From: Adiantum capillus-veneris
Taxonomy: Eukaryota > Streptophyta > Polypodiopsida > Polypodiales > Pteridaceae
Assembly: GCA_014529385.2 (NCBI GenBank)
Contig: CM043951.1
Location: forward strand, 107,415,384 to 107,479,383
Length of the DNA: 64,000 nt
Direction: 5' to 3'
Part shown: positions 24,407 to 34,025 of the stretch, in pieces
How the letters are laid out: the number at the start of each line of letters is the position of its first letter
How positions within the stretch are numbered: the stretch's first letter is position 1
Position numbers and translations under genes: made by a program
Notes under the pieces: generated by a model
The model's input: the letters and a program-made list of their open reading frames with translations, nothing else
What the model was told of the DNA's origin: nothing
Databases searched by the model: none

Positions 24407-24894
24407 AGGGAAAATTACCAAAATACCCCTCTAATTTGTGGAAATTCCCAAAATACCCCTCAAATTTTAAAAATTCCCAAAATAGTCTTGTAGCTGGATT
24501 GTTCACGATTTTCTAATCTTTATTCTTTTTTGACAATCGATATCCGTTTTTTAGTGCTTAGAATGTAATTTGTCACAAATTACCTCCCAGAAAAAGACAA
24601 TTATGTCTAAAGATAATGAAGCAATTCATCTCCAAGGCGTACATAACCAGCTCAAATTCTAGTTTTAGTATCTTGTATTCATAGACAATCAATCTTCTTA
24701 TGAAAAGCTACAATTTTTTTAATTTTTGGATAAATTTACGCTCACAATCAGGGGTATTTTGGGAATTTTGGAAAATTTGAAGGGCATTTTTTGAATTTTT
24801 GACAAAATATGAGGGGTATATTGGGAATTTTTGAAATTTGAAGGGTATTTTGGGAATTTCCACAAATTAGAGGGGTATTTTGGTAATTTTTCCT
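24407..24894. mobile_element. 488-bp non-autonomous TIR (foldback/MITE-like) element
   Basis: Absent from the right LTR, which reads TTAGTTTTTATGAC uninterrupted. The ends AGGGAAAATTACC... and ...GGTAATTTTTCCT are inverted repeats extending about 70 bp, with several AAAATACCCCTC blocks on the left and GAGGGGTATTTT blocks on the right. AGTTTTT is duplicated at 24400-24406 and 24895-24901; a 7-8 bp duplication suggests a hAT-like mobiliser. No coding capacity. Confidence 0.8.
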
Positions 24895-24907
24895 AGTTTT
24901 TATGACA

Positions 24908-24920
24908 TTAACTCTCTCTT
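24908..24920 (-). other. Candidate polypurine tract of outer element
   Basis: On the minus strand AAGAGAGAGTTAA lies directly before the 3' LTR start TGTCATAAAAA, where plus-strand DNA priming is expected. Confidence 0.5.
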
Positions 24921-25220
24921 GAGATCATAGTCGTCCTCGACTATGAGGTAGAGAAGATAAAGCCTAATCATTAGTCCGTTTGCTAGCGGGTAGAGGATCC
25001 CTATTTTACCCTACGACATCGTTCTAGAATGGATGACTAGTCCAACTGTAAGCATGTCTACACATTAGTCTGTATCAATCTTCCATAGTAAAGTGACAAA
25101 CTCTACTTGGTTTTCGGGAGACATCGTCTCCACCAACATGATCCTAAGCATGCATACTTATTAACATTTGTGCACAATAAAGAAAAAGAAAGTCTTATAA
25201 GATAAAAACTTTGTTCGTTT

Positions 25221-25282
25221 AACCTAAACCTTGTCAATGCTTACTCTAGGGAATAATTGTAAGCATTGACAAGGTTTAGGTT
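25221..25282 (-). other. Perfect 24-bp inverted repeat (hairpin) just after pol stop
   Basis: Arms at 25221-25244 and 25259-25282 are exactly complementary, with a 14-nt loop. On the minus strand the hairpin begins 5 nt after the TAA at 25290-25288 that ends the pol frame (...DGCKAYN). It could act at the RNA level (3'-end or export structure) or be a recent inverted duplication. Confidence 0.85.
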
Positions 25283-25290
25283 ATCCTTTA

Positions 25291-26126
25291 GTTGTATGCC
25301 TTGCATCCATCTAGCATCTTCAAAGGATCATTTTTAAACTTGATAAAATATCGTCGGATAGTCTTACCACCTCGTAATACCTTGTCTTTGTGTTGGAGAA
25401 TGGACTCGTGCTACAACACCTCTTCTTGGTCCTTGATCTCCAGTGGGTCTTCAATAATTGCTTCTTGAGGTGGATCGCCTTTGTAAGGCTTTAGTAGGCT
25501 CACGTGGAAAGCATTGTGTATGAGCCAATGGCTGGGCAACTTGAGTTGATAGGCCATCTCATTGATTGGCCTAAGAATCTAAAAGGGACCATAGTACCTT
25601 TTTGCTAATTTAGCATAGTACTTTTGGTGTCCCGTAGGATTCTTGCTTGTTGTGTACCTTAACCTATCCTTGGGAAACTTAAGCAAGACCCAATCATTTT
25701 GTTTAAAGGCTAGGGCTCTTCTGTGCTTATCAGCAACAGCCTTTTGCCTTTGCTGAGAGATGGATATATCATCCTTAATCTTTTGAAAAGATTCTTGTAG
25801 GTATCGGCTATATTCATCTGTAGCGAAGATCTTCCCATGTACCTTGAGTAGCAAGGGACTTTTTTATCTTCCCTCTATCACCTCAAAAGGTGCTTTCCCC
25901 CTGGAAGTATGTACAATGTTATTGTAAGCATACTCCACTAAGGGTAAGTACTTCTCCCGTTGGGACTTTTGATCTACTTCTATGACATAAGCTTTTAGTA
26001 GACCAAGAATTGCAAGGTTAGCTATTCCACTTTGGCCATCCGTTTGGGGATGATAGGCCGAAGAGAAGTTTAGTCTTGTACCTAAATTCTCAAAGAGGCC
26101 CTTCCAAAAATTACTAGTCATTCTAG
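25291..26126 (-). pseudogene. Integrase C-terminal half with chromodomain-like tail (outer element)
   Basis: Minus frames encode the second half of the integrase core (RMTSNFWKGLFENLG, then AYHPQTDGQSGIANLAIL), where the usual catalytic Glu (DGQTE) is replaced by SG. The C-terminal domain follows (DWVLLKFPKDRLRY, KLAKRYYGPF). After a linker (LKPYKGDPPQEAI) comes a degenerate chromodomain-like segment (ESILQHKDKVLRGGK, RRYFIKFKNDPL) containing a TAG stop. Integrase inserts the cDNA; chromodomains target it to chromatin. The N-terminal half lies 20 kb away at 46287-46922, separated by the nested element. Clearly non-functional. Confidence 0.85.
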
Positions 26127-26131
26127 GCTCT
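26127..26131. repeat. Target site duplication GCTCT (left) of inner element
   Basis: Identical to 46287-46291 directly after the right LTR. Joining the two restores the interrupted outer integrase frame. Confidence 0.95.
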
Positions 26132-26341
26132 TGTTGAGCCAGCGGAGGATCACACCCACATTTTTGCTCACACTCATCATTTTTGTAACCATTGATTATA
26201 ATAAATGTCTTTCCGACATTGATTTTGAATTGAGCTAATCATTAAGTAACGGAACTCCATTGAGTTTCCAACTTGTAATCCCGAAGTAATTTCACTTGCT
26301 GATGTAATTAGTTAGAGATGTTCTCACCTCCAAGGCTGAGG

Positions 26342-26349
26342 TATATAAG
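26342..26349 (+). promoter_or_regulatory. TATA box of inner-element LTR
   Basis: TATATAAG in the context CTGAGGTATATAAGCCAAAG, conserved in the 3' LTR at 44454. This is the likely core promoter of the genomic RNA. Confidence 0.65.
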
Positions 26350-26419
26350 CCAAAGTTTTGTAACCTAAGGGATTCAGATTATTAATCAAAGGGAGTTTTT
26401 TTGAGCGCCGTGACTGTGT

Positions 26420-26421
<2 letters not shown>

Positions 26422-26478
<57 letters not shown>
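26422..26478. repeat. (GA)n microsatellite in 5' LTR
   Basis: About 57 bp, against about 17 bp at the same place in the 3' LTR (44535-44551), so the tract changed after insertion. Confidence 0.95.
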
Positions 26479-26480
<2 letters not shown>

Positions 26481-27106
26481 TTATCTACTTGCTACGTGAG
26501 CTACGGAGCCGCCATTGGAGAAGCGACACCGCCATTGTGTTAGCAACGGCGAGAGCTACACACTGATACCAAGAGTGCGCGCTATCGGCTTCTATGTGTG
26601 GTAAGTTCCTACGAGCTTCGGTGTGAGTTTTCTTCCAACTCGTGTGTCGGAATAGAGCGTGCAGCATATCTATAGAACCACAACGAGTAGAGCTACACAT
26701 TAGTACCATCGGGGTCAAGTTTCGATCACCTGTATTTTTCGGCCTGTCTTCATACGCGTTTACTGCACGGAGTGGTTATAGGTTGATTTTGCAGTTCAAG
26801 TCTTTAGGGTGTTGTTCTTACCTAGTGTATAGACTTCCCCTTGAGTTTGAGATCGATTCAATGATTCTAGATCCTGTTTCGTATAGCATTCGTTCGTAGT
26901 ACGGATTTCAGTCACTTGCGTATTTTAGAACTTAGATTTGATTTCCTTAGTAGTGATTGTCATTAGAAGGTCGAGTAGGTGATTTGACACCCACCTAGTT
27001 GTTTCCATGCGCCTGCGGGTCAAGCTTCGTCCTCGTCTGACAAATTCTGTTGTTGGTTGAGTTCTCGCTATTTAGCTTCCGCTAGCGGCATAACCGCCTT
27101 AACATT

Positions 27107-27124
27107 TGGCGCCGCTGCCGGGGA
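27107..27124 (+). other. Primer binding site, tRNA-Asp type
   Basis: TGGCGCCGCTGCCGGGGA starts 2 bp after the 5' LTR. It is complementary to the 3' end of plant tRNA-Asp(GUC) (...CCCCGGCAACGGCGCCA, from memory) with one mismatch. A tRNA-Asp primer is typical of Athila-type elements. Confidence 0.85.
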
Positions 27125-27642
27125 CGAGAGCCCTAAGTAGGTGACCTTAGACTAATCCTATAAGGTGAGTCGTATAAACTACTTTGTATACTTTAGTTAG
27201 AAAAGATCTAGGAGTGGTGGACTCCGAAGATCTCGAGAGATACTAGGAAGTGGGGTATTCCTGGGTCTTCCGTGTTGACAGTATTTTTAGTTTAGCTTAG
27301 ATTTGTTGTTGTTTTGTTGGTGTTGAGTAGTTGTTGATAGAAGAAGAATTTGCTAGTCCGTGAGTGACAGTGGATCTCTTTAAAATCACAATTACCAAAC
27401 CCATTTTATGATTAGGAATAGCTTAGGTAGGACTTCATTTGATCCTGATTTGGAGCTAGTAATCATTGGAGTATTTTCTTGATATGGTTGATTGCATGTT
27501 AGATCACTAAACCGTCGAGTTAGTAGTGAAACTTGCAATAAACAAAAGTCAGAGAAATTTTCTGTGTATCTGGGAGTTGCTGAGCACTAGAGGAAGCTTT
27601 AGGAAGGATTCTGTGCCAAAAAACTGGAAATCTGCAACTTTA

Positions 27643-28340
27643 GACATCATACGCGTATGATGTTTAAATGACCAAACAGAGACCAAAACAGAAATTTTGA
27701 CTTTACCAGAGTGTTCAAAAGGGGAGTTATACCCTAATTTCAACTCAAAACAAGAGCATTAACACTCAAAGAAACCCAAAAAGACAAGTCGGAGTCCAAG
27801 AAACGCAAAGAATAGGAAATTTTGGATTCAGATCTTATTTTTACATTCAAACCTGACAAAAACACTTGAAACTCAATTATAAACATTGGAGAAGGCTTAA
27901 AACCAAAATAGTCAAAATCTGGGAAAAAAGACATCATACGCGTATAATGTCTTTTGGCACATCCACTGCTTATTTTTTATATCTGACCTGACAAGATTGT
28001 TACAAGCACTGTAGGAAGCATAAATATCAAGTTTTGACCCAAATTGATGAAAAAGACATCATACGCGTATGATGTCTTTTACCTAATTTTGGACATATTT
28101 TGATACTTTGCCAACACAGATCCATTGTAATAGCTGTCTAGAGGTTATATTTCAAGTTTCATCCCATTTGGATCACAATTGACCCAAAAAACAAGTCAAA
28201 AACCTGAATTAGCCATAACTTGCTCAAACAGAGTTCAAACTGAATTTTGTGAGTGGAAAGAGCATAAGGGGGCTACTGAGAGTGAGCATAACCAAAATAG
28301 TCTAAATCTGTGAAAAAAGACATCATACGCGTATAATGTC
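27643..28340 (+). repeat. Leader array: four copies of a 22-bp palindrome
   Basis: Copies start at 27643, 27930, 28055 and 28319 (spacings 287, 125, 264). The core is TCATACGCGTATGA flanked by GACA and TGTC. The copy at 28055 extends to a perfect 30-bp palindrome with AAAA/TTTT edges. Copy 1 has one change in its last base; copies 2 and 4 share one G-to-A change in the right arm. The spacers are poorly conserved. The array lies between primer site and gag, where packaging and dimerisation signals sit in retroviral RNAs. A protein-binding operator is the alternative. Confidence 0.95.
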
Positions 28341-28508
28341 TTTTTCAGCATAACTGCAACAAAATTCTCACTTGATGAAAGAGAAGTTGTCCAACTGACA
28401 AGATTAAACAATTGACCAAGTATCAATCAGTTTGGATCAATTCTGACCACAAAAACTTGGGAAAACAAATTGCCGAGACGGAAAAGTTAAAGTCCTTTAG
28501 GGGAATTG

Positions 28509-28838
28509 ATGAATTTGAGATCGGGCAGGAATCTCCAGAATAACCAACAAAAACAAGGGGAACAAGCAAGTGTCATATCAACCGAGGGAAGTGTAAACCA
28601 AAGTTGGGTGCAACCATTAGAGCCGATCTTTGAAGGAAGTGTTTCTGATACTTCTTCGGAGAGATCTTACGAGATTTTCACCGAACACTTGGAACACTTG
28701 AACCTGAACAACAGAGAAAATATGGCAGCAGGATCATCAAGCCCTTCCGCCACAATGAAGCTATTGTTCATAAAATATCAGTACGACAATGAGCAAGGTG
28801 CCAAGATCTACAAGATGGAATGGACCGCTATTGTGTGA
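28509..28838 (+). CDS. gag, N-terminal part
   Basis: The ATG at 28509 begins MNLRSGRNLQ, a start typical of plant gypsy Gag. The N-terminus is polar and Gln/Ser rich. The frame closes at 28838, and the next part continues in a frame one base back, overlapping by about 19 nt. The start is supported by position: 168 nt after the last leader palindrome, with no competing long frame. Gag forms the particle shell. The break is probably a one-base deletion in this copy. Confidence 0.7.
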   Translation: MNLRSGRNLQNNQQKQGEQASVISTEGSVNQSWVQPLEPIFEGSVSDTSSERSYEIFTEHLEHLNLNNRENMAAGSSSPSATMKLLFIKYQYDNEQGAKIYKMEWTAIV

Positions 28839-30115
28839 AGATAGAAGATAGACCTAGTGAGTTCAAGGACTTAGTGCCTGTGAGCTATAGCGGAGATAGA
28901 TATCTAGATGACGAGGGTACCATGTACTTGGTAGTCCTAAACCCTAACATTGTGGACAAGTGGGGATTGATGGGCACCAAAGCCAAAGTAGATGAAGAAC
29001 TCGAGGAGAAAGCACCAATAATGAACTTCCCTGATGCGAGGTTAAGAAGAGAGAATGAAACTACAAGGATCAACACTGATAACATCTATGTGGGGCTATA
29101 CAAATATAATAATGGGGAGCAAGATCTCTATTATAGATGTGAAGAACCCTACACCGGAGAGTTGACAGACCAAAAAAGACTTTATGTCTTTACCTACACA
29201 GAGGGATCGGAAGTGAAAATTGCCGCTTACGACAAGTATGGGAGGCAATACTCAACAATGGGCAAGAAAGAATTAGAAGGATATACATACTTTGGGGGAC
29301 CACTACATCAGTATTATGTTACTTCTAGCTCACAAAGACCAGCACCAACAAATGGAGGGCAAAACCCAATGACGACAGGAGGACAAAGAACTCAGGCTGC
29401 TGACTCTTTCAGTCAACCTCAGTACTCGAAGCCCGGACCAATGGGATCATTACATTCCAGAGAGTCAATGGATACGAATCGAGGTAGTGCAGTTCCAATC
29501 CCCACATATACCACTCCAGGTCCAAGGTTCGAAGCGGAACCATCACATTTACCTCCTAGTAGTAGATTCAGGGCAGGGGAACCGACAAGGGTAACCCATG
29601 AAGTCCATGATGCTAGAGAAAGCTTTAGCCGGGACACAGGAGCAATGAGATTGGTAGCAGACCATAGACGTATGAGACCATCTCAAGTAGCCAAGTGTAT
29701 GCCAAAGAAGTATGGTGGTTCAGGAGATCCGTATGCACATGTGTCACTCTTTAAGCAAGTCTTAAGAGCTGAGCAGATAACAGATTTCCATACACAATAC
29801 GAGGGATTTGGTCTTACTCTAGAAGGTACGGCATTGACATGGTTTCAACCACTGAACATAGGGGGATTCCATGACATTGACCATTTGCTAAGAGAGTTTG
29901 CTGAGGAATTCTCAAAACGAGGGATTAAGCACAATACGGTCTCACAAATATATGCTTTTAAACAGAGAGAACACGAAAAAGTGAAGGAAGCTTCACTTCG
30001 CTTCAAACAATACATTGAGAGATGTCCAGTACGTGAACGACCACAAGATGACAGACTATCTGTTCTCTTTATTGAGGGACTGAGAACGACACTCTCAAGA
30101 AGGACTTGCACTTGA
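28820..30115 (+). CDS. gag, capsid part
   Basis: A 431-codon frame. Residues about 10-180 form an unassigned N-terminal domain (KLYV..., TYFGGPLHQYYVTSS) and about 180-280 are Pro/Ser/Gln rich. From about 285 onward is a retrotransposon Gag capsid domain: YAHVSLFKQVLRAEQ, LTLEGTALTWFQPL, HLLREFAEEFSKRG and EASLRFKQYIERCPV follow the family pattern (G.AL.WF, LL..F...F, E....RF). The frame shifts near 30085-30110 in GLR/NDTLKKDLHLKAC, where a single lost A would explain the change. The following frame carries the capsid end. Confidence 0.85.
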   Translation: MDRYCVKIEDRPSEFKDLVPVSYSGDRYLDDEGTMYLVVLNPNIVDKWGLMGTKAKVDEELEEKAPIMNFPDARLRRENETTRINTDNIYVGLYKYNNGEQDLYYRCEEPYTGELTDQKRLYVFTYTEGSEVKIAAYDKYGRQYSTMGKKELEGYTYFGGPLHQYYVTSSSQRPAPTNGGQNPMTTGGQRTQAADSFSQPQYSKPGPMGSLHSRESMDTNRGSAVPIPTYTTPGPRFEAEPSHLPPSSRFRAGEPTRVTHEVHDARESFSRDTGAMRLVADHRRMRPSQVAKCMPKKYGGSGDPYAHVSLFKQVLRAEQITDFHTQYEGFGLTLEGTALTWFQPLNIGGFHDIDHLLREFAEEFSKRGIKHNTVSQIYAFKQREHEKVKEASLRFKQYIERCPVRERPQDDRLSVLFIEGLRTTLSRRTCT

Positions 30116-30729
30116 AAGCTTGTACAAGTTTCGAGCAAGTAACGAGAGAAGCATTGTACTTAGTGGATAACTGTACGGTTTATGGAGAGGTGTCAGCGGA
30201 TACAGATTTTGCATCCAGTAGCTCTTCCTCCGTAGCGAGCGAGACTACCACTAAAAAGAATGTTCAAACAACAACCATGCCAAATGTAGAGCAAATGATA
30301 GAAGATGCTCTAAAAAGGATGGCACCATACCAAAAACCATTGCCAAAAACACTGAAATGGTGTGCTATTGAACAAAAATGGACAAACCATCCAACAGAGG
30401 AGTGCTATTACAACAAAGGGTATGTAAGGGAGCGTCAGTATGCACCTCCTGCTCAATTAGCACCACCTCAAGTACATCCAGTACCTCGATACCCAACGGG
30501 AAATGTACCAGGACCTATGGGGATAGAAAGACCGCAACCGGTATTGGGACAACAACCACCTTTACCAGGAGCAAGACCAGTGGGCATTAGATATGCACCA
30601 ACCTTAGAGAATCAGGAAGAACAAGCCTTAGTGCCTGTTCAAGCCTATTATGAAGAATCTGGTGCACACATGTCTCCAACTGTGTATTACCCACCAGAAG
30701 AACCAAACAACCAGAACCATGGGGCATGA
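30106..30729 (+). CDS. gag, C-terminal capsid/linker part
   Basis: Continues the capsid end (LKACTSFEQVTREALYLVDN), then a Ser-rich stretch and a Pro/Gln/Tyr-rich linker (PPAQLAPPQVHPVPRYP). It ends at 30729 with the stop overlapping the next in-frame ATG (ATGA at 30726-30729). A stop/start overlap could permit re-initiation, but a single deleted A in GCAATG would explain it equally. No zinc knuckle in this part; it follows in the next frame. Confidence 0.75.
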   Translation: MHLKACTSFEQVTREALYLVDNCTVYGEVSADTDFASSSSSSVASETTTKKNVQTTTMPNVEQMIEDALKRMAPYQKPLPKTLKWCAIEQKWTNHPTEECYYNKGYVRERQYAPPAQLAPPQVHPVPRYPTGNVPGPMGIERPQPVLGQQPPLPGARPVGIRYAPTLENQEEQALVPVQAYYEESGAHMSPTVYYPPEEPNNQNHGA

Positions 30730-33700
30730 TTGGGAATGTTGGAATACCAACAGTTACAAGTGCTTCTGATGAAGAGAGATACAATTTGGACGCAAGAACA
30801 TTGATGTTCATAGCTCATGGAGGGTTAACAGGACAAAGACCATCCTATCCACAAAGGACGAATCAAATGGGACCAAGACCAGCACTAGGACCCTGTTACA
30901 AGTGTGGAGGTGACCATCTGATGAATGTTTGTCCACATACGGAAATCATTAGAATTAACGCTTATTGCACTGAGTGTGGGGTTACTCACTTCATTGAGGA
31001 TTGTTCAAAGAATCCAAACAAAGTGCAAAAGACGACATTGAATATGCTAGAAACTATTCCTACCAGCAGTGGGTCTGAAAATGAAACTCTGATACCAACG
31101 CAAGTTGTTACTAGAGCTCAAGCTAAGAAAACCACTAGAGAACCTGAGAATGGAAAGTTAGCGACTGAAATGGTTAGTCAAGGACCGCGGAGTCAGAAAA
31201 ACACATGGAAAGCTAGAAAAGCACGCATGAAGTTGAGAAAAGAACGTGAAGACGCTATTCTAGCTGAGGAACTAAAGCGAACTAAAGATAGATTAGAAAA
31301 ACTTGAGAGTCAAAACGGGAAACGAGAGATGAGCCCGGAAAGAACGAAACAAAAGAGTATCAAAGAAACAACGAGCTTAAGCTCAGGGGGATCAGTGCTA
31401 GTCGACAAAGTACACGAACCATTGGACGCACTGATGAGAGCTTACGAAGCTAGGTTAAAGAACAACCAAACACAAGAACAGAGGTGGATGACATACCCAA
31501 ACGCGGAATTGGAAAAGCAGAGACTTGAAATGTGCCAGAGAATGATCGAGACTGCACAAGCCTTATTAGAACCACCAAAAGAAACAATGAATTGTGGAAC
31601 GGAAAACCCAATTCAGCAAGAGACTATCATTTCACGGGTAGCTGAAAAGACTCCCAGTGCACAAAAGCCTGAAAATACACACAAGGATGACCGCATAGTA
31701 TTGAACACAACCGATCAGGAGATAGAGAGTTTTCATCCAGTCATACAGAGGTCTTACGGAAGAGATGAGGATTACAATGAATTTTGGAAACAAGTGAGAG
31801 AGGCAAACTTTGCAAACGAGCTAAGTTGCCAAGCTAATCAGACAAATTGGGAAAAGGACATCAGGAATCCTCCCATAGTGGAATTTGAGGCAGGATCTCA
31901 AGTGGACTTGGATCTGCAATCTTACTGGGGAGATGGGGGCTCTGTTAGAACAATGGAGAGCAAACCTCATTCACTGAATACCTTACCTTCATACTTAGGA
32001 GAGTATGAAGCAAAATCCGAGATTAGAGCACTTCCCTCACGAAGAATCTCATCAGAAAAAGTCATGGACTCGCAAGGATTGATAGAGATCTTGTCAACAC
32101 CAGTGACATGCACTATCACTCTAGCTGAGCTTTTGAGGCTAAGACCACATATGTGGACCACTGTAGGAAAATGCTTGGAGAAATTTGGGATAAAAGACCC
32201 AACATCGAGACTGCAAGAGGGTATACAAGAGCTGAGCAAACCACAAAAGAACGCTAAGCCTGTACCCTTAAACAAGGTCGGAGAGTATTGCGAAGGTGAA
32301 GAGGGGAATACAACCTTACCAGTTGAATTCCAAGGAGTGAACACGATGGCAATACTAGACAGCGGAGCTGGGGTAGCCATTGCTACAAAAGAAATCTGGA
32401 AAAAATGGGGGAAACCAGCAATAAGGAAGACTAGGTTGAAACTCCAATTAGCAGATGGACACATGGAGAAACCTATGGGGTTATTAGAGAAAGTTGTAGT
32501 GACTTCTTGCGGCATTGAATACGAACATACTTTTGCTATTGTCGATTTTGGCAAGGAGAATAACTATGATATCATACTGGGAAGACCATTCATGAGACAG
32601 TTGAAAATGGTCCAGGATTGGGGCTACGATCACATATACCTGAGAAATATGGAAACCACTACACGTGTGAACCTGAAAGACCATAGCTACAAAGATGTGA
32701 ACCGAACACCGGTAGAGGAGTTTGATTCAGCTACTTTGGCGGGATCCGAATTTCCAGCTTGGTTAGGTAAACCCAAGGAGTTATGGATGTGTGGAGCCTC
32801 GAAATGTGGAAGTCTGAGGCGAGAAGAATATGTTTTAGAAAGGGCTATCGAAGACGAAACTTATATAGGAGAACCCTTTCCAGAGGACACGCTTGAACCA
32901 TTAGAATGGACACACATTCTAGCAACCCTAGATGTTTGTGCAATTCCGGATGGTCCCACAACGAAATTTTGCGACAAGGACGGGTACGACGTGGTTCCGT
33001 ACTTCATGTTGAGAACTGTACTCGAAAAAGAAACTGAAAAGAACGATACACTGGAAAAGGAAGATGAAGAAGAGGTGTTTCACGACATTCCCGATCATCC
33101 AGAGTGGGGAAATGAAGCAGACAACGAGTCAACGGACAATTCAAGCGGAAACGAAGAAACTATAACGGATGTCCGATTTTATGATTTTCCGAACCAAACT
33201 AAACAACGCCAGAAACGCTATAGAGCAAAGAGAAAAACAAAGGGGGTTAGAACCAATCCGATGCCTAGAATAAGAGGAAAAAATCAATTCCTAATGCTAG
33301 TAAAGGCGGAAGATTGTGTTAAGGACAAGATTTCTGGAAGAATGAGAGGCAATGATCAAAAGAGCTTACGAAAAGACAAAAAAGGCTCAAGAAATCAAGT
33401 TCAAAGGAATGGAACGAAAACTGAAACAGAAAAATCAGAAAAGAACAAGCGCAACAGAGAACACACGGAGTCCAAGTTAGAACGTAGAAACAAGTACAGA
33501 GAGCTCAAGAAAACTCTGAAAGAAGTTTGGACGACAGAAATTGAGAGTGGAGAGGACGAAAACGCCAAAATCAAGGAAAACATGGATGTTCCCTCTCACT
33601 ATAGGAAATTCACAATAGAGGATAGGAAGGTGGTATTAACCCAACCTATTCGAGAGAGAAAGGAGAACGAATCTTATGACGGACCGGAGGATGCAAAAAA

Positions 33701-34025
33701 AGTTGATTTAGCAGCTCCAGGTGAGACACCTAGACCGGTGTACATAGCCACAGATTTGTCTCCAGGCGAGGAAGAGAGACTTTTGAGTCTTCTCAGAGAG
33801 TATAGGGATGTGTTTGCATGGTCTTATAAGGACTTAAAGGGAGTTGACCCATCGATATGCCAACACACAATCCCACTGAAACAAGACGCAAAGCCTAGCA
33901 GACAGAGACCATACACATATAATGATACGTTTGCTAAGCGAATCAAAGAAGAGATAGATAAGCTAATGGAAGCTGAATTCATATACGAGATTGAACACAC
34001 CGATTGGGTATCTCCATTGTGGTAG
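30726..34025 (+). CDS. Zinc knuckles, protease 1 and start of reverse transcriptase
   Basis: A 1,099-codon frame. Two zinc knuckles of the shorter form C-x2-C-x3-H-x4-C lie at residues 57-69 (CYKCGGDHLMNVC) and 81-93 (CTECGVTHFIEDC). A charged Lys/Glu region (about 150-480) follows. A retropepsin has catalytic LDSGAG at D545 and ILGRPFM at about 615-621, a normal spacing. After a long basic linker (about 800-960) comes the RT N-terminus (EYRDVFAWSYKDLKGVDP, RQRPYTYND, EEIDKLMEAEFI, DWVSP). The frame ends inside RT at WVSPLW-stop; the rest of RT is one base back. Retropepsin cleaves the polyprotein. Confidence 0.85.
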   Translation: MIGNVGIPTVTSASDEERYNLDARTLMFIAHGGLTGQRPSYPQRTNQMGPRPALGPCYKCGGDHLMNVCPHTEIIRINAYCTECGVTHFIEDCSKNPNKVQKTTLNMLETIPTSSGSENETLIPTQVVTRAQAKKTTREPENGKLATEMVSQGPRSQKNTWKARKARMKLRKEREDAILAEELKRTKDRLEKLESQNGKREMSPERTKQKSIKETTSLSSGGSVLVDKVHEPLDALMRAYEARLKNNQTQEQRWMTYPNAELEKQRLEMCQRMIETAQALLEPPKETMNCGTENPIQQETIISRVAEKTPSAQKPENTHKDDRIVLNTTDQEIESFHPVIQRSYGRDEDYNEFWKQVREANFANELSCQANQTNWEKDIRNPPIVEFEAGSQVDLDLQSYWGDGGSVRTMESKPHSLNTLPSYLGEYEAKSEIRALPSRRISSEKVMDSQGLIEILSTPVTCTITLAELLRLRPHMWTTVGKCLEKFGIKDPTSRLQEGIQELSKPQKNAKPVPLNKVGEYCEGEEGNTTLPVEFQGVNTMAILDSGAGVAIATKEIWKKWGKPAIRKTRLKLQLADGHMEKPMGLLEKVVVTSCGIEYEHTFAIVDFGKENNYDIILGRPFMRQLKMVQDWGYDHIYLRNMETTTRVNLKDHSYKDVNRTPVEEFDSATLAGSEFPAWLGKPKELWMCGASKCGSLRREEYVLERAIEDETYIGEPFPEDTLEPLEWTHILATLDVCAIPDGPTTKFCDKDGYDVVPYFMLRTVLEKETEKNDTLEKEDEEEVFHDIPDHPEWGNEADNESTDNSSGNEETITDVRFYDFPNQTKQRQKRYRAKRKTKGVRTNPMPRIRGKNQFLMLVKAEDCVKDKISGRMRGNDQKSLRKDKKGSRNQVQRNGTKTETEKSEKNKRNREHTESKLERRNKYRELKKTLKEVWTTEIESGEDENAKIKENMDVPSHYRKFTIEDRKVVLTQPIRERKENESYDGPEDAKKVDLAAPGETPRPVYIATDLSPGEEERLLSLLREYRDVFAWSYKDLKGVDPSICQHTIPLKQDAKPSRQRPYTYNDTFAKRIKEEIDKLMEAEFIYEIEHTDWVSPLW

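Larger units (their letters stand above)
21562..24907 (-). repeat. Left LTR (3' LTR in element sense) with two insertions
   Basis: Matches the right LTR from TGTAACATTTAATGCAC to TTTTTATGACA, but is interrupted at 22084-23492 and 24407-24894. Without them it is about 1.45 kb. It contains GT tracts at 23493-23532 and 24007-24046. Confidence 0.85.
26132..27104 (+). repeat. 5' LTR of inner element (973 bp)
   Basis: Starts TGTTGAGCCAGC and ends CGCCTTAACA. Nearly identical to the 3' LTR apart from GA-tract length and the insertion there. A TATATAAG lies at 26342, a (GA)n tract at 26422-26478, and a TCATACGCGT half-palindrome at 26750-26759. Confidence 0.95.

Noticed and set aside
27643-28340. 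CRISPR-like look of evenly spaced palindromic repeats
   Set aside because: Spacing is 125-287 bp, the repeats lie inside a plant LTR retrotransposon, there are no cas genes, and spacers share ancestry fragments.
34004-34025. Programmed -1 frameshift between protease 1 and RT frames
   Set aside because: No X-XXY-YYZ slippery site; the junction lies inside a conserved RT motif and is better explained by one lost base.
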